DNA from: an uncultured Litorilinea sp.
GTDB taxonomy: Bacteria > Chloroflexota > Anaerolineae > Caldilineales > Caldilineaceae
Reading direction: 5' to 3'
Length of the DNA: 7,184 nucleotides
NCBI GenBank assembly: GCA_946885925.1
Contig: CAMPHP010000144.1
Span: forward strand, 1 to 7,184
Part shown: positions 1 to 6,351 of the stretch, in pieces
Layout: each line of letters starts with the position of its first letter
Position numbering within the stretch: position 1 is the first letter of the stretch
Translations under genes and position numbers: made by a program
Notes under the pieces: model-generated
Databases searched by the model: none
What the model was told of the DNA's origin: nothing
What the model saw: the letters and a program-made list of their open reading frames with translations, nothing else

Positions 1-1558
1 TGACCGGCCCAATGGCACTGAGACGGCTCAATTGTCGACAGGCACGGCGCTGACAGCGTGGGGACGTACTGCGGATGGACAGTGGTTGGTGGTCGCAGCT
101 TCATCCGGAGCTTCGGGCTGGGTGCAGACAGCGAATGTGGTGGTGTTCAATGCTGAAGAGCTTCCCGTGCTAGATGCTACAACGGGGCTTCCCGCAGCGC
201 CGGGTACTGAGACAAGTGGAGAACCTGCAACGGCAGCGGCCCCTGTGCCAACGGCAGAGGCACCTGCGGAAAGCCCTGCGCCAGCTACAGATCCCAATGC
301 AATTACAGCCAGTGTAACCGTGACAAACGCGCGGCTCAATATCCGCAGCGGGCCGGGTACTGACTTTACAGTGCTTGGCAAAGCTGAAACTGGTGATGTT
401 TTCGAGGTCAGCGGGCGCGATGCCGCGGCTACATGGATTGAACTGGTAACGCCTGGCCTTGGTGATGGCTTTGGCTGGGTTTCGGCAGAGTTTGTTACTT
501 TAAGCCACCCGATTTTGAGCATCCCAGTATCAGCGCGCGTTAGCCAATCCGCGCCTATCTCTACCCCGACTTCTGCTCCGACCCCTGCACCCGCCTCTAA
601 CGCGACGCCTGACCCTGCACCGGCATCAGCGGCAACAAGCCCCAACAGCAGCGCAGCCGCGGGGCTAAGTGGGCGATTGGTCATTCAGAGCACAGGTGGG
701 GGTACGATCTATGTCTATGATTTGGCTTCGGGTGCGCTCAATCCATTAACTACGGGGTTCGATCCCGCGATTAGCCCGGACGGCAGGATGGTTGCTTTTA
801 CTCGTATCGGGGGCGACCATGGACTTTATCTGATTGATATTGATGGTCAGAATGAACGGCTGATTTGGAACGGCAGTGAAGAATTGCGCGCGCCAACTTG
901 GAGTCCAGATGGAAACTGGGTTGCCTTTGTGCGCTTGGCAGGTGAGTTTAACTGTCGAGATTTGGGATTTGGCATCTGCTTGCCCGACAATCCGTTTCTC
1001 ACCGATTTTCCAATGTCAAGCCAGCCTGAATTTGTCTTAAGCCGGGTCGATATCAACGGTGAGAATTATCGTGACTTAGACGCACTCAACACGGTGCAAG
1101 CGCCAAGTTGGCATACAGATGGCATCGTCTACCAGGCCAGTACGGGTTTGGAAATCACGGCTGACCAGGCAGTGGTAGAGACAAAGGCGCTGGTGCAGGC
1201 ACCCTATTACCAAGACCCAGCCTGGCAGCCAAATGGCAACCGCGTGGTCTTTCAGTCGCGCGAAGGCAGTCACTGGGAGATTTTTACGATTAACGCCGAT
1301 GGCTCCGGGCTGTCTGCGCTGACGCGCCCTGCCACTGCGCTGGTGGAAGAGATGCCAAGCAATGTTGCCCCGGCATGGAGTCCGGATGGGCAATGGATTG
1401 TCTTTTTGAGCAACCGCAATGAAGAGAATAGCGCGGGCGAGTGGCGGCTATGGGTGATGGGCCAAGATGGTAGCAACCAGCGCCCGCTGCCTGTCGATGT
1501 GCCGCTGCAATACTCGTATGCTAATGAGCAAGTCGTAAGTTGGGGTGCCGGAGGCTAA
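1..1558 (+). CDS. SH3b-SH3b-TolB-like beta-propeller protein, 5'-partial
   Basis: The frame is open to the left edge (first full codon at base 2), so the TTG at 32 is not the true start: residues before it continue the same SH3b domain. Numbering the 518 visible residues from base 2, a cut bacterial SH3 domain spans about 1-50 (GQWLVV, SGWV). An Ala/Pro/Thr linker covers 51-102. A complete SH3b follows at 103-168 (LNIRSGPGTDF, GWVSAEFV), then a second Pro/Ala/Ser/Thr linker to about 220. From 221 to the end there are PD40/TolB-type propeller blades, seen as repeated P-x-W/I-S-P-D-G-x-x-V/I-x-F motifs (e.g. PTWSPDGNWVAFVR, PAWSPDGQWIVFLSNR). SH3b domains usually bind cell-wall peptides or ligands, and such propellers bind proteins or glycans. 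An exported or envelope protein is therefore likely, but the signal peptide or membrane anchor would lie upstream. Cys318 and Cys326, in an insert between blades, could form a disulfide. The substrate is unknown. It ends in TAA and is followed by its own terminator. Confidence 0.88.
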   Translation, partial: DRPNGTETAQLSTGTALTAWGRTADGQWLVVAASSGASGWVQTANVVVFNAEELPVLDATTGLPAAPGTETSGEPATAAAPVPTAEAPAESPAPATDPNAITASVTVTNARLNIRSGPGTDFTVLGKAETGDVFEVSGRDAAATWIELVTPGLGDGFGWVSAEFVTLSHPILSIPVSARVSQSAPISTPTSAPTPAPASNATPDPAPASAATSPNSSAAAGLSGRLVIQSTGGGTIYVYDLASGALNPLTTGFDPAISPDGRMVAFTRIGGDHGLYLIDIDGQNERLIWNGSEELRAPTWSPDGNWVAFVRLAGEFNCRDLGFGICLPDNPFLTDFPMSSQPEFVLSRVDINGENYRDLDALNTVQAPSWHTDGIVYQASTGLEITADQAVVETKALVQAPYYQDPAWQPNGNRVVFQSREGSHWEIFTINADGSGLSALTRPATALVEEMPSNVAPAWSPDGQWIVFLSNRNEENSAGEWRLWVMGQDGSNQRPLPVDVPLQYSYANEQVVSWGAGG

Positions 1559-1576
1559 AGCGTTCCGGCGAGAATG

Positions 1577-1597
1577 AAAAGCCCACTAAAGCGGGCT
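1577..1597 (-). terminator. Intrinsic terminator of the acyl-CoA synthetase/GNAT gene
   Basis: Read on the minus strand, AGCCCGC pairs with GTGGGCT across a TTTA loop (7 bp with one G-T wobble) and runs straight into TTTT. It lies 78 bases past the stop of the minus-strand synthetase gene. On the plus strand the wobble becomes an A-C mismatch and no T tract follows, so it should work mainly in the minus direction. Confidence 0.65.
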
Positions 1598-1616
1598 GAA
1601 GATACAAGCCGTCTAG

Positions 1617-1661
1617 ACAAGAGGAAAAGTGGATAGCTACCACCCTCCCTCTTGTTTTTTT
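1617..1661 (+). terminator. Intrinsic terminator of the SH3b/propeller gene
   Basis: ACAAGAGG (1617-1624) pairs perfectly with CCTCTTGT (1648-1655), and a run of seven T follows (1655-1661). Inside the loop a second small stem forms, GTGG (1629-1632) with CCAC (1640-1643). It begins 58 bases after the TAA of the plus-strand gene. On the minus strand no T tract follows this hairpin. Confidence 0.8.
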
Positions 1662-1674
1662 CGCTTTGCTCTTA

Positions 1675-4446
1675 CTACTCGCCTACTGCGGCTATGCCTT
1701 CTTCGATTTCGGAAGGACGCGTCTCTGGCTTTAGCTCAATTTCAGCTATGACATTTTGGCTGTCGGGCAGCCGGTGGAAGGCAAAGCCGAGTTTTGTACA
1801 GATGCGGCGCATGCCTACATTTTCCGGCATGATCTCAGCGACAACCTTCTCGATACCCTCATCGCGTGCAATCTCTAATAGGCGACTGAGCAATTCTGTG
1901 CCTAGGCCGGTCCCTTGATACTCGTCGCGCACCTGGATCGCAAATTCGGCATCATTCGAGCCATGTAGTTTGGTGAGTTGTCCGTGGGCAATGATCTGGG
2001 GGCGATTCGTTTTGGGGTCAGTGTGCACGGCAACAAGCGCTATTTCCCGGTTGTAGTCCACGAAAGACATGCGCGCTAACTGTTCGTGGGCGATGAGCGA
2101 ACTGGGTGAGACGGCATGAAAGTAGCGCAGATAGAGATTATGTGGCGATAGCCCCATTGTGAACTCGGTCATCATCGGTTCATCTTCGGGCCGGATTGGG
2201 CGGATTTCTACTTGGTCACCATCACTCATCGTGAAGGGGTGAATGTGCTGGATTGGATAAGGACGGATGGCCGGGCGCGGCAGTTCCGCATCGGGCAAGT
2301 CAGGATCGTGGAGTACAATCCGCGCATCCAGCGCTATGATCTGCTCCGGCGAGGCCAAGAGCGGGTTGATGTCGATCTCTTTGATGCGTGGCTGTTCTAC
2401 CACGAGGCTGCTAAAGCGAACCATAAGCCGGTCAAGAGCTTCCAGATCGACTGGTTTGCGTCCACGCACCCCTTTGAGGGCTTCATAGATTTTGGTTTGT
2501 TCCATCATGCGCCGCGCCAATGTGGTGTTGAGCGGGGGCAGAGCTAGCGCGCGGTCTTTGAAGACCTCGACCAATGTACCACCTGTGCCAAAGAGCAGCA
2601 CGGGGCCGAACTGTGCATCTTGGCTGCTGCCGATGATCAATTCATAGCCGTCTAGCTTTACCATTGGCTGTACGGTGACACCTTGAAAATGCTCGGCCCC
2701 AGCATGGGCTTCGACGGATTTCTGGATCGTTGCGTAGGCTTGGCGGACGCCCTGGGCGTTCTGCAGATTTAGCTGCACACCTTGGACATCCGTTTTGTGC
2801 GTAATCGTCTCGGAATTGAGCTTGAGGACTACGGGATAACCCAGTTTCTCAGCAATGGCAACGGCCTCGTCCGGCGTGGTGGCAAGATGAGTTTCCACAG
2901 TTGGAATGCCATAGGCAGCAAGGATTTGCTTGCTTTCGTATTCGGTGAGAATCGTACGGCCCTTTTTCCGGATTGTGTCAATCAACTCAGTAGCACGGAG
3001 TTGATTGGTTGCTTCCGCCTCGCTGGCAACCGGCAGTGCGGGCGTTTCATAGATGGAGCGCAGATTGTAGGTGTAGCGCCACATGTAGTTAAAGATGCGC
3101 GCGGCCATGTCGGGGTAATCAAAGGTCGGAATATTGGCGCGGTTGAGAATATCTACGCCCGCCATAACATCAGGCCCACCCATCCAACTGGCAAGCACAG
3201 GCTTTTGGGCATTTGCTACGACTTGGCGCATCTGATCTGCGGTTTGGGTGGGAGAAGTCATGTCTTGCGGGGTAAGGATCACCAACAGCCCATCGCTTTC
3301 AGGGTCCGCCACGGCGATTTTGACTGCTGCGGTGTAGCGGGCAGGGTCGGCATCACCCAAGATATCGATTGGGTTGTTGTGGCTCCAATGGCGAGGCAGA
3401 ACCTCATTAAGGGCGTTTATAGTTTCCTCAGAGAGAGTGGCAAGCTCACCTCCGCCTTCTACGAGGGCGTCGGTTGCCAGCACGCCAGGACCACCTGCAT
3501 TGGTGACGATGGTGAGCCGCCGGCCACGCGGGCGCGGCTGTTTCGATAAAACCTCGGCCATCGAGAAGAGATGGGAGAGGGTGTCCACGCGCAGGACGCC
3601 ACAGCGACGGAAAGCGGCATCCAGCACATCATCACTGCCTGCCAGTGAGCCGGTGTGCGATGCCGCTGCTTTAGCTGCGGCGGCGGTGCGCCCGGCTTTA
3701 ATGACAATGATAGGTTTTGTCAAGGAAACTTCGCGCGCAGCAGAAAGAAAGGATTGTGCATTGCCGATGGTTTCCATGTAGATGACGATGCTCTTGGTGC
3801 GCTCATCATCACCCAAGTAGTAGATCAAGTCGCCCCAATCTACATCCAGCATAGAGCCAATGGAGACAAAGGCGCTGAAGCCCACATTTTCGCGGAAGCT
3901 CCAGTCCAATACCGCTGTACAGAGAGCACCACTCTGGCTGATAAAGCCGACGTTGCCTGGGCGGGCCATGCCTTTTGCAAATGTTGCGTTGAGACCTGTG
4001 AGAGGACTCATGACGCCCAAACAATTGGGGCCGATGATGCGCATTTGAGCCGAGCGGGCGCGGCGTAGGATCTTTTCTTCTAGTTGTGCACCTGCCTTGC
4101 CAATTTCCTTAAAGCCAGCCGAGATAATGATTGCGCCTTTAACGCCAGCCTGGACACATTCTTCAATGACACCTGGCACAGAGAGCGCGGGGGTGACGAT
4201 CACGGCCAAGTCCACTTGGGCGGGAACATCGGCGATCTTGGGATAGGCATGGATGCCTAGAACACTGCTACGTTTGGGGTTGACAGGGAAGACAGTGCCG
4301 CCAAAGGGATTGCTGATGAGGTTCCAGAGGATGGTGCGTCCTACACTACCTTCGCTTTCTGATGCACCAATGACGGCAACCGTGCGTGGTGCAAACATGA
4401 CATCTAAGGGGTGTCGGCGGTAGGTTGAGACGACTCGGTCAGACAT
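1675..4446 (-). CDS. ADP-forming acetate/acyl-CoA synthetase fused to GNAT acetyltransferase (Pat-like)
   Basis: The protein has 923 residues. The ATG at 4446 is preferred over an in-frame GTG at 4452 because AGGAG (4456-4452) overlaps that GTG and sits 5 bases before the ATG. Domains in order: CoA-binding Rossmann fold, about 11-140 (VAVIGAS at 23-29); succinyl-CoA-ligase-like domains, about 150-460 (SQSGAL at 170-175, SHTGSLAG around His264); ATP-grasp, about 485-710 ([21 protein letters not shown] with His550, EIDINPLL); GNAT, about 743-903 (Glu834 in NDAEFAIQV, acetyl-CoA loop YQGTGLG at 843-849). The family interconverts acyl-CoA + ADP + Pi with acid + ATP + CoA through phosphohistidine. 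His264 and His550 match the two active-site histidines known in archaeal ADP-forming acetyl-CoA synthetases. The C-terminal part resembles Salmonella Pat/E. coli PatZ, which acetylate lysines of acetyl-CoA synthetase, with Glu834 as probable general base. A cytoplasmic, possibly bifunctional enzyme is inferred. The acyl substrate cannot be read from the sequence. The gene is monocistronic, with its own promoter and terminator. Confidence 0.93.
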   Translation of the reverse strand: MSDRVVSTYRRHPLDVMFAPRTVAVIGASESEGSVGRTILWNLISNPFGGTVFPVNPKRSSVLGIHAYPKIADVPAQVDLAVIVTPALSVPGVIEECVQAGVKGAIIISAGFKEIGKAGAQLEEKILRRARSAQMRIIGPNCLGVMSPLTGLNATFAKGMARPGNVGFISQSGALCTAVLDWSFRENVGFSAFVSIGSMLDVDWGDLIYYLGDDERTKSIVIYMETIGNAQSFLSAAREVSLTKPIIVIKAGRTAAAAKAAASHTGSLAGSDDVLDAAFRRCGVLRVDTLSHLFSMAEVLSKQPRPRGRRLTIVTNAGGPGVLATDALVEGGGELATLSEETINALNEVLPRHWSHNNPIDILGDADPARYTAAVKIAVADPESDGLLVILTPQDMTSPTQTADQMRQVVANAQKPVLASWMGGPDVMAGVDILNRANIPTFDYPDMAARIFNYMWRYTYNLRSIYETPALPVASEAEATNQLRATELIDTIRKKGRTILTEYESKQILAAYGIPTVETHLATTPDEAVAIAEKLGYPVVLKLNSETITHKTDVQGVQLNLQNAQGVRQAYATIQKSVEAHAGAEHFQGVTVQPMVKLDGYELIIGSSQDAQFGPVLLFGTGGTLVEVFKDRALALPPLNTTLARRMMEQTKIYEALKGVRGRKPVDLEALDRLMVRFSSLVVEQPRIKEIDINPLLASPEQIIALDARIVLHDPDLPDAELPRPAIRPYPIQHIHPFTMSDGDQVEIRPIRPEDEPMMTEFTMGLSPHNLYLRYFHAVSPSSLIAHEQLARMSFVDYNREIALVAVHTDPKTNRPQIIAHGQLTKLHGSNDAEFAIQVRDEYQGTGLGTELLSRLLEIARDEGIEKVVAEIMPENVGMRRICTKLGFAFHRLPDSQNVIAEIELKPETRPSEIEEGIAAVGE

Positions 4447-4451
4447 GCGCA

Positions 4452-4457
4452 CTCCTA
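4452..4457 (-). promoter_or_regulatory. Ribosome binding site that fixes the synthetase/GNAT start
   Basis: The minus strand reads TAGGAG, then TGCGC, then ATG at 4446. The alternative upstream GTG at 4452 uses the last G of this Shine-Dalgarno sequence as its first base and would have no usable spacing, so the ATG start is better supported. Confidence 0.75.
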
Positions 4458-4459
4458 GC

Positions 4460-4507
4460 GAAGGGAGAACCTTCCAGGCTGTGGGAGAGTAGTACAGGGC
4501 ATCTCCC
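4460..4507 (-). other. Two hairpins in the leader of the synthetase/GNAT mRNA
   Basis: GAAGG (4460-4464) and CCTTC (4470-4474) form a 5-bp stem with a 5-base loop, only 2 bases upstream of the Shine-Dalgarno sequence. GGGAGA (4483-4488) and TCTCCC (4502-4507) form a 6-bp stem with a 13-base loop. Both lie within the roughly 78-base leader predicted from the promoter. They match no riboswitch I recognise, and neither is followed by a T tract. A role in translation is only a possibility. Confidence 0.35.
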
Positions 4508-4530
4508 GGTTGAAACGAGAACTTCGGTTG

Positions 4531-4559
4531 ATTCTAGCACAGGGGAATGGCTGATTCAA
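4531..4559 (-). promoter_or_regulatory. Sigma-70-type promoter with extended -10 for the synthetase/GNAT gene
   Basis: On the minus strand the -35 box is TTGAAT (4559-4554), the spacer is exactly 17 bases, and the -10 box is TAGAAT (4536-4531), preceded by TGC as in extended -10 promoters. The transcription start would be near 4524, giving a leader of about 78 bases before the ATG at 4446. The prediction rests on motif match and spacing only. Confidence 0.65.
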
Positions 4560-4569
4560 TCGTGTGACA

Positions 4570-4589
4570 GAACAGGCTTGTGCCTGTCC
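4570..4589. repeat. Inverted repeat just upstream of the synthetase promoter
   Basis: GAACAGGC (4570-4577) faces GCCTGTCC (4582-4589) across TTGT. Six pairs next to the loop are perfect, followed by a position that is a G-T wobble only on the minus strand, and one more pair. It starts 11 bases upstream of the predicted -35 box, so it could be a regulator-binding site. It could equally be a dispersed palindromic repeat. No T tract follows. Confidence 0.45.
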
Positions 4590-4706
4590 TATTGGCTAGG
4601 GTTTTGTGACGGTTCTTTGGCGGAATGCCATTAGTTTTTTCTCGATGATTACTTACGATAGCCTACCATCCAGTGGCAGAAACGTTTGTTACACTCTTTC
4701 CATTTA

Positions 4707-4724
4707 GCGGAGTATCTACTCCGC
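4707..4724. repeat. 18-base palindrome with 8-base arms
   Basis: GCGGAGTA (4707-4714) and TACTCCGC (4717-4724) are exact reverse complements separated by TC. It could form a 7-bp hairpin with a tetraloop, or serve as a dimer-binding site. There is no T tract on either strand, so it is not a standard terminator. Confidence 0.6.
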
Positions 4725-4794
4725 GCAACCCTTGCTCGGAGCCACCCAGGGGGTTCCCGGCTCCAAGGAAGGGGTAGGGTGGTGTTCCGCGCAA
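4720..4794. repeat. Direct repeat of 9 bases flanking a structured 57-base segment
   Basis: TCCGCGCAA occurs at 4720-4728 and again at 4786-4794. The 57 bases between are GC-rich and contain a stem-loop (4730-4768). The arrangement resembles a target duplication around a small insertion, but the segment ends show no clear terminal inverted repeats and nothing encodes a transposase. Confidence 0.4.
4730..4768. repeat. Bulged GC-rich stem-loop
   Basis: CCTTG (4730-4734) pairs with CAAGG (4764-4768), and GAGCC (4739-4743) pairs with GGCTC (4759-4763). The left arm has a 4-base bulge (4735-4738) and the loop is 15 bases. No T tract follows. The function is unknown; it may be part of a repeat element. 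Confidence 0.4.
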
Positions 4795-4797
4795 TAG

Positions 4798-4836
4798 AAA
4801 ACAGGCGGCCGCTTGAGTTGCGCGACCGCCTGTTTT
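4798..4836 (-). terminator. Intrinsic terminator of the purK-purF unit
   Basis: AAAACAGGCGG (4798-4808) is the exact reverse complement of CCGCCTGTTTT (4826-4836), giving an 11-bp stem with a 17-base loop that can fold further (CGC with GCG). On the minus strand it ends in TTTT and lies 19 bases after the purF stop. The sequence is symmetrical enough, with TTTTT on the plus strand as well, to stop transcription in both directions. Confidence 0.85.
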
Positions 4837-4855
4837 TAACGAAATTTGTGTGATA

Positions 4856-6334
4856 TTAGTTGCCCCAGACCTGGGGGAATTTTTCCTTTTCGTGAAGCTC
4901 AATCAGCGGGATCTGCGTATTGAAAGGATAATCCCCTGTGAAACATGCGTTGCAATAGCCATCTTCAGCTCTCAACGCCTCCATCATGCCGGAGATGGAG
5001 ATGAAGGCCAGCGAGTCAGCACCAATATGTTCGCGGATTTCCTCAACGCTCATGTTGGCAGCGATAAGTTCGTCCTGCGTTGCCATGTCTACACCCATGA
5101 AACAAGGAAACTTGATGGGAGGACAGGCGACGCGCACATGCACTTCTTTGGCACCGGCATCGCGTACAAGTTTTACCAGCGGGCCAGAGGTATTGCCACG
5201 CACAATCGAGTCATCCACCATGACCACGCGCTTGCCCTGTAAATTGTCGACCAAAGGATTAAACTTCATAGCGACACCCACTTTGCGCAACTGGTCGGTG
5301 GGTTCGATAAAGGTGCGTCCGATATAACGGCTTTTGATCAAGCCCTCGCTATAGGGAATTCCGCTCTGTTGGGCATAGCCGATTGCGTGGGGCGTGCCAG
5401 AATCGGGTACTGGAATGACGATGTCTGCATCGGCTGGGGCCTCTTTTGCCAATTGCCGCCCGATATCTTGGCGAGCTTGATGCACCAGCCTTCCATTGAG
5501 AATGCTGTCGGGGCGGGCAAAATAGATCTGCTCAAAGGTGCAGAAGGCCAGTTTTTGAGGCGGCGCACCCAAGAAGATCTCGTAACCATTTTCATCCAAG
5601 CGCACGATCTCGCCTGGTGCAAGTTCTCGCAAGAATTCGGCCCCAATGGTAGAGAAGGCACAGCTTTCTGAGGCCAGTACATGACCGCCATCCATCTTGC
5701 CCAACACCAAGGGGCGCAGCCCCCACGGGTCGCGCACCCCATAAATTGCATCGTTGGTCAGGATGACCAGCGCATAAGCTCCTTCGATGCGCGCCATCAA
5801 AATGCGGATACGCGTCAGCCAGTCGCCACCACCAGAGCCAGCCAATAGGTGAATAATCAACTCGCTGTCGGTAGACGTTTGCAGCCCTACACCACGCTCC
5901 AAGAGTTCCCGGCGCAGTTGGGGGGCATTGATTAGGTTGCCATTGTGACCGATGGCAAGCGGGCCATTCATCGTCTCCAACACATAGGGCTGGGTGTTAC
6001 GAAGTTTTGGTGCGCCCGTGGTCGAATAACGGTTATGCCCGATTGCCATGTGACCCTGAAGATGGCGCAAGTTATCTTCGTTAAAGACGTGGGAGACTAA
6101 TCCCATGCCTTTGTGAATGTGAGCCATATGACCATCGCAGGTGACAATACCCGCAGCTTCCTGGCCGCGGTGCTGGAGGGCATAGAGGGCGAAAAAGGTG
6201 CGGCGCGCTACCTCACGTCCGGGTGCATATATACCAAAGACACCACACTCTTCATGCGGCTTATCATCTTCGGGGCGATCATCATTGACCGCAATTTGAT
6301 GCGCATCTTGAAATACTTCCTCATGCGGAAACAT
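4856..6334 (-). CDS. purF: Amidophosphoribosyltransferase (glutamine PRPP amidotransferase)
   Basis: The 492-residue cytoplasmic enzyme converts PRPP + glutamine to 5-phosphoribosylamine + glutamate + PPi, the committed step of IMP synthesis. The N-terminal Ntn glutaminase domain begins at Cys30 (EECGVFGIY), preceded by a 29-residue acidic propeptide presumed to be removed by self-processing; the B. subtilis propeptide has 11 residues. Glutaminase motifs include LQHRGQEAAG (53-62), GHNRYSTTG (99-107) and GHNGNLIN (129-136). The phosphoribosyltransferase domain carries the PRPP loop VVMVDDSIVRGNTS (370-383). Cys265, Cys411, Cys461 and Cys464 fit the four ligands of the 4Fe-4S cluster in the Bacillus-type enzyme; the E. 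coli type lacks the cluster. The ATG at 6334 has AAGGAG 8 bases upstream. It lies 17 bases after purK on the same strand, so co-transcription is likely. The TAA stop at 4856 is followed by a strong terminator. Length is normal for the family. Confidence 0.97.
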   Translation of the reverse strand: MFPHEEVFQDAHQIAVNDDRPEDDKPHEECGVFGIYAPGREVARRTFFALYALQHRGQEAAGIVTCDGHMAHIHKGMGLVSHVFNEDNLRHLQGHMAIGHNRYSTTGAPKLRNTQPYVLETMNGPLAIGHNGNLINAPQLRRELLERGVGLQTSTDSELIIHLLAGSGGGDWLTRIRILMARIEGAYALVILTNDAIYGVRDPWGLRPLVLGKMDGGHVLASESCAFSTIGAEFLRELAPGEIVRLDENGYEIFLGAPPQKLAFCTFEQIYFARPDSILNGRLVHQARQDIGRQLAKEAPADADIVIPVPDSGTPHAIGYAQQSGIPYSEGLIKSRYIGRTFIEPTDQLRKVGVAMKFNPLVDNLQGKRVVMVDDSIVRGNTSGPLVKLVRDAGAKEVHVRVACPPIKFPCFMGVDMATQDELIAANMSVEEIREHIGADSLAFISISGMMEALRAEDGYCNACFTGDYPFNTQIPLIELHEKEKFPQVWGN

Positions 6335-6342
6335 GACCCAAA

Positions 6343-6348
6343 CTCCTT
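6343..6348 (-). promoter_or_regulatory. Ribosome binding site of purF
   Basis: AAGGAG on the minus strand stands 8 bases before the purF ATG and lies entirely in the 17-base gap after the purK stop. This supports the chosen start and translation from a shared mRNA. Confidence 0.8.
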
Positions 6349-6351
6349 GGT

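Larger units (their letters stand above)
4560..4797. other. Non-coding, palindrome-rich gap between purF terminator and synthetase promoter
   Basis: No convincing gene lies here. The two flanking genes both run on the minus strand, and the open frames crossing the gap have no coding character. The stretch holds a 20-base hairpin next to the promoter, a near-perfect 18-base palindrome, a bulged stem-loop and a 9-base direct repeat, each listed separately. The middle (about 4590-4700) is less structured and relatively AT-rich, and I see nothing specific in it. Confidence 0.6.

Noticed and set aside
28..684. Open frame of 218 codons on the minus strand, Ala/Gly/Val rich
   Set aside because: It lies opposite the SH3b/linker gene. 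Its composition follows from the antisense of Pro/Ala/Thr codons, and it has no recognisable domain.
2782..3549. Open frame of 255 codons on the plus strand
   Set aside because: It is antisense to the well supported synthetase/GNAT gene, where the motifs are on the minus strand. It has no domain and no ribosome site that I could see.
3655..4068. Open frame of 137 codons on the plus strand with several cysteines
   Set aside because: It is a shadow of the CoA-binding and ligase domains on the minus strand. The cysteines form no regular metal-binding pattern.
4447..4530. Possible riboswitch in the synthetase leader
   Set aside because: The leader is short, and the stems are simple, match no known aptamer and have no expression-platform terminator.
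4425..4634. Small plus-strand frame over the synthetase start
   Set aside because: It covers the promoter, leader and start of the minus-strand gene. Its product has low-complexity character and no homology that I recognise.
4720..4794. Possible insertion sequence or transposon because of the 9-base direct repeat
   Set aside because: The enclosed 57 bases encode nothing and lack clear terminal inverted repeats. It is kept only as a repeat and a low-level question, not called as a mobile element.
4663..4902. Small minus-strand frame crossing the purF end
   Set aside because: It runs through the purF terminator and the palindromic gap, overlaps the purF C-terminus in another frame, and has no coding character.
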